This document shows positions 7,905-15,698 of a stretch of 34,631 nucleotides of DNA, piece by piece; position 1 is the first letter of the stretch; each line of letters starts with the position of its first letter. A program made the position numbers and the translations under genes. This stretch comes from an uncultured Oscillospiraceae bacterium (lineage in GTDB: Bacteria > Bacillota > Clostridia > Oscillospirales > Oscillospiraceae). The stretch spans positions 1 through 34,631 of the forward strand of contig CAJTUD010000014.1 of assembly GCA_910579725.1 (NCBI GenBank), in the 5' to 3' direction. The notes beneath the pieces were generated by a model that did not search any database, had not been told where the DNA came from, and saw only the letters and a program-made list of their open reading frames with translations.

Positions 7905-9878
7905 CTACTCCAGCATGGCAGCAAACTCCTCTTCCGTCAGCACTGGAATTCCAAGCTCATTGGCCTTCCGGAGCTTGCTGCCGGCGTTCTCGCCGGCTAC
8001 CACATAAGCGGTCTTCTTGCTGACAGATCCGCTGGCCTTGCCTCCTCGGGCCTCGATCAATGCGGCGGCCTCGTCCCGGGTGAATTTTTCCAGCGCCCCC
8101 GTCAGTACAAACGTCATTCCTTTGAACTGTTCCCCGGCGCTCTGCCGGGCGGCATCCATACAAACACCTGCCTCTTTCAGGCGGCTGATCAGGTGCCGGG
8201 ACTGGGGACTGTCCAGCCACTTGCGAATATAGGCGGCGGTAATGCCGCCCACATCGTCAATGGCCGTCAGCTCCTCTTCCGTGGCCTGAGCCAGCGCGTC
8301 AAAAGATCCGAATTGAGCCGCGAGGGTTTTTCCCGCCTTCTGTCCCACCTGACGGATGCCGAGGGCGTAAAGCAGGCGCTCCAGTCCCCGCTCTTTGCTG
8401 GCAGCGATGGCCTCTACCGCGTTCCGGGCGGATTTCTTCCCCATCCGCTCCAATTCCGCCAGCTGATTCTCGGTCAAAAAGTACAGGTCTGCTGGAGTTC
8501 TTACCAGCCCTTTGTCTATGAGCTGGCGCATAACTGCTGGGCCCATGCCATCGATATCCATGGCATCCCGGCTGGCAAAATGAGTCAGGTTCCGATGGAG
8601 CTGGGCCGGACATTCCGCGCCGGTACACCGCAGGGCGGCGCCGTCCTCATCCCGGACCACCGCCGCGCCGCACACCGGACAAGCATCCGGCAGACGGTAG
8701 GGCCGGGCACCCTCCGGCCGGAGTTCCTTGCAAACCTCCACCACCTCGGGAATGATCTCACCAGCCTTTTGGAGCACCACGGTGTCGCCCACGCGGATGT
8801 CCTTCTCATCAATAAAATCCTGGTTGTGGAGAGTGGCGTTAGTGACGGTGGTTCCCGCCAGACGCACCGGTTCCACCACCACTTTTGGTGTGAGTACACC
8901 TGTCCGGCCAACTTGAACCACAATGTCCAGCACCCGGCTGGGCCTGCGCTCCGGCGGATACTTATAGGCAATGGCCCAACGAGGACATTTGGCAGTACTC
9001 CCGATTACCGAACGATCTGACAAGGAATTTACCTTTACAACAGCGCCGTCCATATCAAAAGGGAACTCGTCCCGTTTTTCCCCCAGGCGGGTGATCTCCG
9101 CGTTGAGCTCCTCCGCAGTATTCAGCTCCTTGTGGGGAATGGTCTGAAAGCCCTGTGAAGCAATATAGCAGATGGTCTCTGTATGGGTGGCAAAGGTCTT
9201 TCCTTCCGCCAGCTGCAAGTTGAAAACCCGGATGTCAAGCAGGCGTTTGGCGCAGATCTTAGGATCCAGCTGTCGGAGGGAACCGGCGGCTGCGTTGCGC
9301 GGATTGGCAAAGGGCGGCTCCCCATTGTCCTCCCGCTGGCGGTTGAGCTTATGAAACACGTTTTTGGGCATGAACACCTCGCCCCGGACAATCAGCCGGG
9401 GAAGCTTGTCCGGCAGCGTCATGGGGATGGATTTAATAGTGCGGAGATTTTCCGTCACATCCTCCCCTGTCCGTCCGTCTCCTCGTGTCGCACCCTGCAC
9501 GAAAAGTCCATCTCGATATTCCAGAGCAACACTCAAGCCGTCCACCTTTGGCTCTACGCTGTATCGGACGGTTTCCAACGCTTCCTCCATGCGCTGGGCA
9601 AACTCCTCCACCTCCTCTGGTGAGAAGACATCCTGAAGGCTTTCCAGTGGTACAGAATGCTCTACCTGGGTAAAGCTCTCCAGCGCCGTTCCCCCCACCC
9701 GCTGGGTGGGGGAATCCGGGGTGATCTCCTCCGGGTGAGCCGCTTCCAGCTCCTCCAGGCGGCGGAGGAGCTGGTCGTATCTGTAGTCGTCCATTGTGGG
9801 ATCATCCAGCACATAGTAACGGTATCCCGCCTCATTGAGAATATCCCGCAGTGTCTTCATTTCGCTTTTGTAATCCAT
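7905..9878 (-). CDS. ligA: NAD-dependent DNA ligase LigA
   Basis: This full-length 657-residue enzyme seals nicks during replication and repair using NAD+. The N-terminal Ia domain (YYVLDDPTMDDYRYD) binds NMN. The adenylation domain has the catalytic lysine K111 in EPKVDGLS. An OB fold follows, then a four-cysteine zinc finger (C400, C403, C418, C423), a helix-hairpin-helix region and a C-terminal BRCT domain from about residue 580. Length and domain order are standard for bacterial LigA. The start follows GGAGGAG. It lies 51 bases after the yunB-like gene, in what looks like a murD-yunB-ligA transcription unit. Confidence 0.98.
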   Translation of the reverse strand: MDYKSEMKTLRDILNEAGYRYYVLDDPTMDDYRYDQLLRRLEELEAAHPEEITPDSPTQRVGGTALESFTQVEHSVPLESLQDVFSPEEVEEFAQRMEEALETVRYSVEPKVDGLSVALEYRDGLFVQGATRGDGRTGEDVTENLRTIKSIPMTLPDKLPRLIVRGEVFMPKNVFHKLNRQREDNGEPPFANPRNAAAGSLRQLDPKICAKRLLDIRVFNLQLAEGKTFATHTETICYIASQGFQTIPHKELNTAEELNAEITRLGEKRDEFPFDMDGAVVKVNSLSDRSVIGSTAKCPRWAIAYKYPPERRPSRVLDIVVQVGRTGVLTPKVVVEPVRLAGTTVTNATLHNQDFIDEKDIRVGDTVVLQKAGEIIPEVVEVCKELRPEGARPYRLPDACPVCGAAVVRDEDGAALRCTGAECPAQLHRNLTHFASRDAMDIDGMGPAVMRQLIDKGLVRTPADLYFLTENQLAELERMGKKSARNAVEAIAASKERGLERLLYALGIRQVGQKAGKTLAAQFGSFDALAQATEEELTAIDDVGGITAAYIRKWLDSPQSRHLISRLKEAGVCMDAARQSAGEQFKGMTFVLTGALEKFTRDEAAALIEARGGKASGSVSKKTAYVVAGENAGSKLRKANELGIPVLTEEEFAAMLE

Positions 9879-9929
9879 TGACTCCTCCGTATTCTCTGCG
9901 CGGCCGTTTCCTGGAAGCAGCCGCAGCTT

Positions 9930-10616
9930 TTATCCATTGTTGATGGCGTATTCATAAGCATCCTCCTGAACATTGTTCCCGGAATCAAAATAAGTATAGG
10001 TCCCCGGAACTTCCCCGACAATCACCGTTTCCGCCACAGAAAAAGAATTGGATACCTCTGTTCCCGTACGGAACCCAGGCAGCAAAATTGACATGGAGAT
10101 ATCCACGCACAGCAGAATCCGATGGGTGGTCTGGTTGATTCCCGCGTGGGAAAACTCGTTGTCAAACCGCGCTGAGCAGCTGCCCGTAGACTGCATCCGC
10201 ACAGAAAACGCGGGACCGCGTCCTGCCAGAAATGCGGATCCGCTCAGCGTCCCCACAGGAATTTGCAGATTGATGTCCGCCACTTCATCAAGGCGTTCCA
10301 ATATGTCCTGCGTGATAGAGGACTGAAGGCGGTTAAACTCCGCCATATTGCTCACCAGCGCCGCCACGCCGCCGTTGTTGTTCTTTTCCAGAGAAATAAG
10401 ATCATTGTATTGAATTTCTCCGCTCTCCACCGCATCACTGACTGCTTCCGAGACGATGCGGTTTACCAGATTGGACACCCTCGTTACTGCCAGACTGCCT
10501 AAAATCGAGCGCAGGTGGCCGGTGCCAACAATCGTCAGAACCATGAAAATACAAGCCAGGAAAAAGCAGAAAAATTTCACCTTCTGTCGGGGCTGTATGA
10601 GAGGACGGCGGCGCAT
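9930..10616 (-). CDS. yunB: Sporulation protein YunB
   Basis: This 228-residue protein has a short basic N-terminus, one membrane segment (about residues 13-33) and an exported domain that matches the YunB family in order: ALAVTR-like SLAVTRVSNLVNRIVSEAV, then YNDLISLEKNNNGGVAALVSN, then IPVGTLSGSAFLAGRGP. In Bacillus, yunB belongs to the mother-cell sigma-E regulon and is needed for efficient sporulation; its molecular job is unknown. Here it lies between murD (63 bases) and ligA (51 bases). The ATG at 10616 follows GAGGTGA, which is one arm of an 8-bp inverted repeat. No sigma-E promoter was recognised with confidence. Confidence 0.88.
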   Translation of the reverse strand: MRRRPLIQPRQKVKFFCFFLACIFMVLTIVGTGHLRSILGSLAVTRVSNLVNRIVSEAVSDAVESGEIQYNDLISLEKNNNGGVAALVSNMAEFNRLQSSITQDILERLDEVADINLQIPVGTLSGSAFLAGRGPAFSVRMQSTGSCSARFDNEFSHAGINQTTHRILLCVDISMSILLPGFRTGTEVSNSFSVAETVIVGEVPGTYTYFDSGNNVQEDAYEYAINNG

Positions 10617-10623
10617 AGGATCA

Positions 10624-10650
10624 TCACCTCACAGCAAGACTATGAGGTGA
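10624..10650 (-). promoter_or_regulatory. Hairpin that contains the yunB ribosome binding site
   Basis: A perfect 8-bp inverted repeat (TCACCTCA at 10624-10631 and TGAGGTGA at 10643-10650 on the plus strand, with an 11-base loop) ends seven bases before the yunB start. In the transcript the 3' arm contains the GAGGTGA Shine-Dalgarno sequence, so folding would hide it. Confidence 0.5.
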
Positions 10651-10671
10651 CAGCTTTTCCCTATACCAGAA

Positions 10672-10692
10672 ACTGCCGTTTATTCCGGCAGT
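10672..10692 (-). terminator. Weak hairpin spanning the murD stop codon
   Basis: ACTGCCG (10672-10678) and CGGCAGT (10686-10692) form a 7-bp stem with a seven-base loop that contains the murD TAA stop. On the minus strand it is followed by TTTCT only, so termination would be partial at best. Its place between murD and yunB would allow it to lower expression of the downstream genes. Confidence 0.35.
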
Positions 10693-12059
10693 GCATTCAC
10701 CAGCTCCTTGAACACATGGCCCCGTTCCTCAAAATTCCGGAAGCGGTCAAAGGAAGTGCTGGCTGGAGAAAGAAGCACTACATCCCCATCCCCGGACCAT
10801 TCGTCCGCCAGCTGAACTGCCTCCGGGTAGCTTTCTGTGGTCAGAATCTCCAGTCCGCTGTAATTTTCTGCCGACAGAACCGCCTCCCGGATCACCGCCT
10901 CGGTAGCGCCGCAGAGGATCAGCAGCTTGACGTGGTCATTCACCACTGGTCCCAAAGGAGCGTAGCTGATGCCTTTATCTTTGCCGCCTGCAATCAGAAT
11001 CACCTTTTCCGGAAAGGACCGAAGTCCCGCCATAGTCCGGCTGGGGCTGGAAGCAATGGAGTCGTTGTACCAGCGTACACCCCGGCGTTTTCGCACCAGC
11101 TCAATACGGTGCTCCACCCCGCCGAAGGTCCGGGCAAAGCTCAGAATGACCGCATCAGGAACCAGTCCCTGAACGGCACAGATGGCCGCCATATAGTTTT
11201 CCACATTATGAGTTCCCGGCAGCAGAATATCCGCCAGCGGAAGCACCGGCCGCGCACCGCTGTCGGCCCGATACCAGATTGTGTCATCCTCCAGATAGCA
11301 GCCGCCGGCCGGAACACAGCTGGCAGTACGTGTAAAGTAATTTAACCTTCCATGTGTTCTCTCGGAGAGCTTTTTGGTGATTTCATTGTCCCAATTGCAC
11401 ACAGCTCGATCTGACACTGTCTGATAGTCCAGCAGATGAGACTTTGCTTCCACATATTCCTCCATGCTGGTGTGGACGTCCAGATGATTGGGAGCCAGAT
11501 TAGTGAGAACAGCAATGTGGGGGCTCTTTTTCATGGTCAGCAGCTGAAAGGAACTCAGCTCCACCACTGCCCAATCTGTGGGACGAATGCTGTCCGCTTC
11601 CGCCAGCAGCGGATGGCCAATGTTGCCTCCCAGATGGACAGTATGTCCCGCCGCCTCCAGCATGCGGGCAATCATAGTGGTTGTGGTGGTTTTCCCATCG
11701 CTGCCGGTGACGGCCAGAATCGGGCAGGGACAGACGTCAAAGAACACCTCCATCTCTGAGGTAATCGTGCTTCCCCTTGCCCGGGCCTGCTCCAGAAAAC
11801 GGGGATGCAGCCCAGGTGTACGGAAAATTACATCCTGGTCCAACCTCTCCAGATAGTCCTCCCCCAGGCGGAGCGTGCAGCCCGATTTCTCCAGCTCATC
11901 CCCCAGGATGCCAAGTGCGCCTCTCTCCTTTTTGTCGCAAGCGGTAACATCAATTCCCGCCTCCAGCAGAAGGTTCAGCAACGGCTGGTTGCTGATGCCG
12001 ATACCGATGACGGCAACTCTCTTTCCTTTCAGTGTATCCAGATACCCATGCAGGGTCAT
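10680..12059 (-). CDS. murD: UDP-N-acetylmuramoyl-L-alanine--D-glutamate ligase MurD
   Basis: This 459-residue cytoplasmic enzyme adds D-glutamate to UDP-MurNAc-L-Ala in peptidoglycan synthesis. The N-terminal Rossmann part has VIGIGISNQPLLNLL. The ATP loop is GSDGKTTTT (from residue 119), and the carbamylated-lysine region reads NHLDVHTSMEEYVEAK. The C-terminal ligase domain includes GTHNVENYMAA and IAGGKDKGISY. The usual SKAT-type substrate motif after NDS is replaced by NDSIASSPSRT. The start is the ATG at 12059 behind GGGAGGG; the frame is open 89 codons further upstream without a comparable site. It heads the murD-yunB-ligA unit and is divergent from rnpB. A hairpin-rich leader of about 95 bases precedes it. 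Confidence 0.95.
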   Translation of the reverse strand: MTLHGYLDTLKGKRVAVIGIGISNQPLLNLLLEAGIDVTACDKKERGALGILGDELEKSGCTLRLGEDYLERLDQDVIFRTPGLHPRFLEQARARGSTITSEMEVFFDVCPCPILAVTGSDGKTTTTTMIARMLEAAGHTVHLGGNIGHPLLAEADSIRPTDWAVVELSSFQLLTMKKSPHIAVLTNLAPNHLDVHTSMEEYVEAKSHLLDYQTVSDRAVCNWDNEITKKLSERTHGRLNYFTRTASCVPAGGCYLEDDTIWYRADSGARPVLPLADILLPGTHNVENYMAAICAVQGLVPDAVILSFARTFGGVEHRIELVRKRRGVRWYNDSIASSPSRTMAGLRSFPEKVILIAGGKDKGISYAPLGPVVNDHVKLLILCGATEAVIREAVLSAENYSGLEILTTESYPEAVQLADEWSGDGDVVLLSPASTSFDRFRNFEERGHVFKELVNALPE

Positions 12060-12146
12060 GAAAATCCCTCCCTTGTATACTGCCGTTCCGCAGGCGGAGG
12101 CAACAATGCCACATTGCCGCAGAAGGCTTCCACACGCAGGCATAGC

Positions 12147-12190
12147 AGCCGCTTTGCGGCTATTATACCACCAGGCGGTGAAGAAAACAA
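12147..12190 (-). promoter_or_regulatory. murD promoter and start of a structured leader
   Basis: A perfect -10 box TATAAT (12162-12167, minus strand) lies 17 bases after a poor -35 TTGTTT (12185-12190). The predicted transcript begins with AGCCGC-aaa-GCGGCT (12147-12161), a 6-bp hairpin. The rest of the roughly 95-base leader has further short hairpins, including a CAATG-tgg-CATTG stem. A 5'-terminal hairpin may stabilise the message. Confidence 0.55.
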
Positions 12191-12220
12191 CAAATTTATC
12201 CTCTCCGGCGGTTTCTCTCG

Positions 12221-12249
12221 TTGACAAGCCCCCGGTTCTCTTGTAAAAT
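12221..12249 (+). promoter_or_regulatory. Strong promoter of rnpB
   Basis: A consensus -35 box TTGACA (12221-12226) and a -10 box TAAAAT (12244-12249) are separated by 17 bases. The expected start at about 12256 agrees with the 5' end of the P1 helix of RNase P RNA. Confidence 0.85.
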
Positions 12250-12253
12250 AAGG

Positions 12254-12765
12254 ATGAGTAAGACAGACGGTCGCGTGGCGGAGGCGAAAGCCCCGTCATG
12301 AGGAAAGTCCGGGCTCCACAGGGCAAGGATAACGGGTAACACCCGCCGAAGGCGACTTCAGGAAAAGTGCAACAGAAATAAACCGCAGATCGCGCTGAAA
12401 CCTTATAGCGGATTCATGCAGGTCGTGCAGCGGGACCTTTGGCCCAGCTGCCGTGAATTGCACTGCCGGCCGCGCCAAGCAGCCGCGGGCGATTTGACTT
12501 GCATGGCCTGACAGGCCATTTGCGATCTGTAAGGGTGGAAAGGCGAGGTAAGAGCTCACCCATCGGCTGGAAACTGTCCGATGCTGTAAACTCTATCCGG
12601 AGCAACACCGTGGGAGGACATGGATCATGCTGCCCCATTGAGGGGCTGTGCATCCGGATCACGGCCGGCCCGGCCGTCCTCAAGGAGGTGGCTGGAGCGG
12701 TCTGGCAACAGGCCGCCTAGATAGATGACCGTCCAATACAGAACCCGGCTTACAGTCTTACTCAT
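12254..12765 (+). ncRNA. rnpB: RNase P RNA, type A, with enlarged P12
   Basis: This is the catalytic RNA of RNase P, which trims tRNA 5' ends. The conserved cores are all present: GAGGAAAGTCCGGGCTCC (from about 12299), GCAACAGAAATAAACCGC, TAAGGGTGGAAAGGCGAGG, GGTAAGAGCTCACC, and near the 3' end AGATAGATGACCGTCC and ACAGAACCCGGCTTA. The ends pair as an 11-bp P1 helix (12254-12264 with 12755-12765). The RNA is about 510 bases, against roughly 350-400 usually. Most of the excess lies between AACCGC (12381-12386) and TAAGGG (12540-12545), where about 150 bases replace the 26 of E. coli. CAGATCGC and GCGATCTG close this insertion as a helix. A smaller excess lies in the P15-P17 region. The exact 5' and 3' ends are estimated. 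Confidence 0.95.
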
Positions 12766-12771
12766 TATATT

Positions 12772-12814
12772 GCACAAGGAAAAAGGCGCCGGAAAGGCGT
12801 CTTTTTCCTTGTGC
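12772..12814 (+). terminator. Long rnpB terminator hairpin
   Basis: A 19-bp stem (12772-12790 with 12796-12814, one G-U pair) closes a GGAAA loop seven bases after the RNase P RNA. The descending arm contains CTTTTT inside the stem rather than after it. It is nearly symmetric and could stop transcription from either side. Confidence 0.85.
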
Positions 12815-12943
12815 GGCGTACTGCTCAGGGTGGATTATGGAAAGAGAGCATGTTTCACATTATTTTAAGCACCATTCCGCATTATATTGCATAAGCTGTT
12901 TTTATAAAATAGCACCAAGAACAGTTTATCAGGAGGCAGTATT

Positions 12944-13834
12944 ATGAAACAGCCTGTTTTTACCGGGTCCTGCACAGCGCTTGCCACACCTTTTACAGAT
13001 AGTAATGCAATTGATTATCCCGCTTTGCACCGTCTTCTGGACTTTCAGCTGGAAAACGGCACCGACGCCGTTGTGGTCTGCGGCACCACCGGCGAGGCCT
13101 CAGCCATGAGCTATGTGGAGCGGATGCGGGTCATTGAAACTGTGGTCCGGCATGTGGATGGCCGCATCCCTGTCATTGCCGGAACCGGCTCCAACAACAC
13201 CGAAAGCGCCATCACACTCTCCAGGGACGCCGCCCTGGCTGGCGTGGACGCGCTGCTGGTGGTTACGCCCTTTTACAACAAAGCTACCCAAAAAGGACTG
13301 ATCCGCCACTATACCGCTATCGCTGACGCGGCGGTAAAGCCAGTGATTCTGTACCATGTGCCTTCTCGTACTGGAGTGAAATGCACTGCGGAAACCTATG
13401 CCGCTCTGGCAAAACACCCCAATATTGTGGGCGTCAAAGAAGCCGGAGGCGATCTGGCCCTGGTGCAGAAAACACGGGAGTTATGCCCTGAGGATTTCTG
13501 CATCTGGTCCGGCAACGACGACGAGACGGCCCCCATGATGCTCTTTGGCGGCAAGGGGGTTATCTCTGTAGCGGCCAATATTGTGCCAAGAGAAATGCAT
13601 GAACTGACAGCAGCTTGTCTGAATGGGGACTTTACCGCCGCCGGGCGGATGCAGCTGAAGCTCCGCAAACTTTGCGAGGCCCTGTTCTGGGAAGTGAATC
13701 CCATTCCCGTCAAGACCGCCCTGGCAATGATGGGATATTGTCAGGAATCCTTCCGGCTGCCCATGTGTGAAATGGAACCCGAGAATCGTGAGAAGCTGAA
13801 GGGTGTGCTGAAGGAGTACGGCCTGCTTCCCTGA
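12944..13834 (+). CDS. dapA: 4-Hydroxy-tetrahydrodipicolinate synthase DapA
   Basis: This 296-residue (beta/alpha)8 aldolase-family enzyme condenses pyruvate with aspartate semialdehyde, the first step of the lysine and diaminopimelate branch. It also feeds dipicolinate in spores. The Schiff-base lysine is K165 in VGVKEAGGD. The catalytic tyrosine is Y137 (ILYHVPSRTG), the conserved threonines are in CGTTGE (46-51), and R142 follows the tyrosine. The ATG has AGGAGG seven bases upstream. The 129 bases before it, after the rnpB terminator, hold no lysine riboswitch. They contain AT-rich promoter-like DNA without a clean -35/-10 pair. An acetyltransferase gene follows by 21 bases, probably co-transcribed. 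Confidence 0.96.
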   Translation: MKQPVFTGSCTALATPFTDSNAIDYPALHRLLDFQLENGTDAVVVCGTTGEASAMSYVERMRVIETVVRHVDGRIPVIAGTGSNNTESAITLSRDAALAGVDALLVVTPFYNKATQKGLIRHYTAIADAAVKPVILYHVPSRTGVKCTAETYAALAKHPNIVGVKEAGGDLALVQKTRELCPEDFCIWSGNDDETAPMMLFGGKGVISVAANIVPREMHELTAACLNGDFTAAGRMQLKLRKLCEALFWEVNPIPVKTALAMMGYCQESFRLPMCEMEPENREKLKGVLKEYGLLP

Positions 13835-13855
13835 ACAAAAAGACGGAGGATACCA

Positions 13856-14290
13856 ATGATCTATCAGGCACAGAAGAAGGACATTCCCGCCGCCGCAGGC
13901 ATGGCCGCCCTGCTGTTTGAAGGCAGTCCGGAGGAAGAGTTGGTCAGGGAATTGGATGCCTTGATCGCTTCCGGAACATGCGCAGTGTTCCTCGCTTCCG
14001 AGGATGGTCGGCTGACAGGCTTTGCTCAGTGCCAGCTGCGGCAGGATTATGTGGAGGGTACCCGCAGCTGTCCGGTAGGCTATCTGGAGGGAATCTTTGT
14101 CCGGCCGGAGTACAGACATCAAGGCCGGGCAAGGGCGCTGCTGTCGGCCTGCCAGCAGTGGGCAAAGGAGCAAGGCTGTACAGAATTTGCCAGCGACTGC
14201 GGGCTGGACAATCACGGAAGTCTGGCTTTTCACCTGAAAACGGGCTTTATGGAGGCAAACCGCATCATTTGCTTTACAAAGAAAATTTGA
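13856..14290 (+). CDS. GNAT acetyltransferase, aminoglycoside 6'-N-acetyltransferase-like
   Basis: This 144-residue GNAT protein has the acetyl-CoA-binding segment LEGIFVRPEYRHQGRARALL (a V-x-P-x-[YF]-R-x-x-G-x-[AG] type motif). It also has the C-terminal block EFASDCGLDNHGSLAFHLKTGF followed by EANRIICFTKKI. That combination is the hallmark of AAC(6')-I-type enzymes and their housekeeping relatives. Whether it acetylates aminoglycosides or a cell metabolite cannot be told from the sequence. GGAGG lies six bases before the ATG, 21 bases after dapA. A terminator at 14413-14441 ends the pair. Confidence 0.85.
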   Translation: MIYQAQKKDIPAAAGMAALLFEGSPEEELVRELDALIASGTCAVFLASEDGRLTGFAQCQLRQDYVEGTRSCPVGYLEGIFVRPEYRHQGRARALLSACQQWAKEQGCTEFASDCGLDNHGSLAFHLKTGFMEANRIICFTKKI

Positions 14291-14412
14291 ATCCGCCCCC
14301 TCCCCTATGCTGCAACATCCCCAATATGGAGGAGGAAATCTCTATGGGGAATACATATGTCCGTTCCGATTGTCAGGAAAATAATGTGCGACGGTTGGAA
14401 ATAGCAGCATCT

Positions 14413-14441
14413 GACCAGGATCTGCGATCCCTGGTCTTTTT
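14413..14441 (+). terminator. Terminator of the dapA-acetyltransferase unit
   Basis: GACCAGG-ATC pairs with GAT-C-CCTGGTC (one bulged C, three-base loop), followed directly by TTTTT. It ends about 120 bases after the acetyltransferase stop. A second, weaker hairpin (CTTTTCTG with CAGAAAAG, 14459-14479) lies just beyond and could serve the antiporter coming from the other side. Confidence 0.75.
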
Positions 14442-14489
14442 CAGCGTTCCTTCAAATCCTTTTCTGTTCACCAGAAAAGAATGTCCGCC

Positions 14490-15449
14490 CTACGCACCGC
14501 AGGTCAGTGCAACATATCCCCCATATACCGCCAGCAACGCGAATCCCTGCCATCGCCGGAACCGGGCCGTCACCATGGCCGGAATTACCGCAATGGCCCC
14601 CACAAGCAGGCAGGCGGGAATGTCAATACGTGCTGACGCTGTCGATACCGGCAGCGCCTGACCGGAAACCAGGGCGCTGACAGGCAGAATCATGGTAAGA
14701 TCCAGAATATTGGCACCCAGAATGTTTCCTACCGACAGAGCAGACTGCTTCTTCACAATGGCGGTAACAGTGGTGACAAGCTCCGGCAGCGATGTGCCAA
14801 TAGCGACAATGGTTACACCGATGATCCTTTCCGAGATCCCGGCCAGCCGGGCCAAGGCACTGCCGCTGTCCACCAGCAGATCCGCCCCCAGCATAACTGC
14901 CGCTGCGCCCAGTGTAAATTTTAGGCACTGAAACAGTACCGCCCGCTTCCGGGGAGGTTCCCGAACCGGCCCCAGTTCTCCGCCGTATCGCATGGCCCGG
15001 CGTGCACCTCGAAGGTTCTCGTATGTAAAAACAGCAAAAATTCCTGCCAGCGGCAAGGACAGCGCCGGTCCTACGCCTCCCTTTCCGCCTCCCCAGACCA
15101 ACAGCCCTGCGGCGGAAAGCATCAGTACTGATTTGAGAAAATAGTCTCCCCTGCGAATCCTGACCGGCATGCAGATAACGGATATCGCCATGATGAGGCC
15201 CAGATTGGCGGTGACGCTGCCCACGGCATTGCCTACTGCCATATCGGCTTTTCCCTGGCTGGCTGCCATAACAGAGACCAGCAACTCCGGCAGTGTAGTG
15301 GCCAGACTGACAATGGTCGCCCCTACGATCAGCTTGGGAATACCACTGACCTCCGCAATCCAGGATGCGGCGTCTACAAACCAGTCCCCACCTTTTACAA
15401 TCAGAATGATCCCCGCAAGAAAAATCATTCCCAGCATTGCCAGTTCCAT
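14490..15449 (-). CDS. Calcium/sodium antiporter, YrbG-type CaCA family
   Basis: This 319-residue protein has about ten membrane segments and two inverted alpha-repeats. The first carries VGATIVSLATTLPELLVSV with VGNAVGSVTANLGL. The second carries IGVTIVAIGTSLPELVTTV with VGNILGANILDL. The paired GxS/T-LPEL and GN-x-x-G motifs hold the acidic residues that bind cations in Na+/Ca2+ exchangers. It probably exchanges Na+ or H+ for Ca2+ across the cell membrane. The start is the ATG at 15449, behind GGGGA with six bases of spacing; 26 further upstream codons in frame have no ribosome binding site. A MITE-like element ends 36 bases upstream of this start and may affect its promoter. Confidence 0.92.
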   Translation of the reverse strand: MELAMLGMIFLAGIILIVKGGDWFVDAASWIAEVSGIPKLIVGATIVSLATTLPELLVSVMAASQGKADMAVGNAVGSVTANLGLIMAISVICMPVRIRRGDYFLKSVLMLSAAGLLVWGGGKGGVGPALSLPLAGIFAVFTYENLRGARRAMRYGGELGPVREPPRKRAVLFQCLKFTLGAAAVMLGADLLVDSGSALARLAGISERIIGVTIVAIGTSLPELVTTVTAIVKKQSALSVGNILGANILDLTMILPVSALVSGQALPVSTASARIDIPACLLVGAIAVIPAMVTARFRRWQGFALLAVYGGYVALTCGA

Positions 15450-15484
15450 TCGACTTCCCCTTTCACACACATGCTGGGCCGACT

Positions 15485-15646
15485 GTATAGTCGACACACT
15501 TGAAAATCGGTAAAGTTCGGTGGTCAAAATGGCACAGGGCGGCGTTGTCGTCTTTGGCGGGCGTCAGCCCGCCTGCATCCTCCGCCTTGCCCCGCGCCAT
15601 TTTTCCTCCCCTCCTTTTTACCGCTTCTCAAGTGCGTCGACTATAC
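15485..15646. mobile_element. 162-bp palindromic MITE-like element
   Basis: The left end (15485-15514) and the reverse complement of the right end (15617-15646) match at 27 of 30 bases. Both begin GTATAGTCGAC and share CACTTGA and CGGTAAA. Similarity continues inward with a short gap through an AAAATGGC block, and the centre is the hairpin GGCGGGC-GTCA-GCCCGCC. The whole element can fold back on itself, has no coding capacity and ends in TATA-like borders, as non-autonomous elements of IS630/Tc1 type do. It lies between the antiporter gene and the DUF4317 terminator. The family and the exact target duplication are uncertain. Confidence 0.7.
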
Positions 15647-15698
15647 CATGTCCCAGAGGGAGAAACCATGGGCTTTTTGTCATTCAGGGAAAATTTTA

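Noticed and set aside
12815..12943. Possible lysine riboswitch upstream of dapA
   Set aside because: The space is only 129 bases and lacks the conserved core and helices of that riboswitch. The large structure next to it is RNase P RNA and its terminator.
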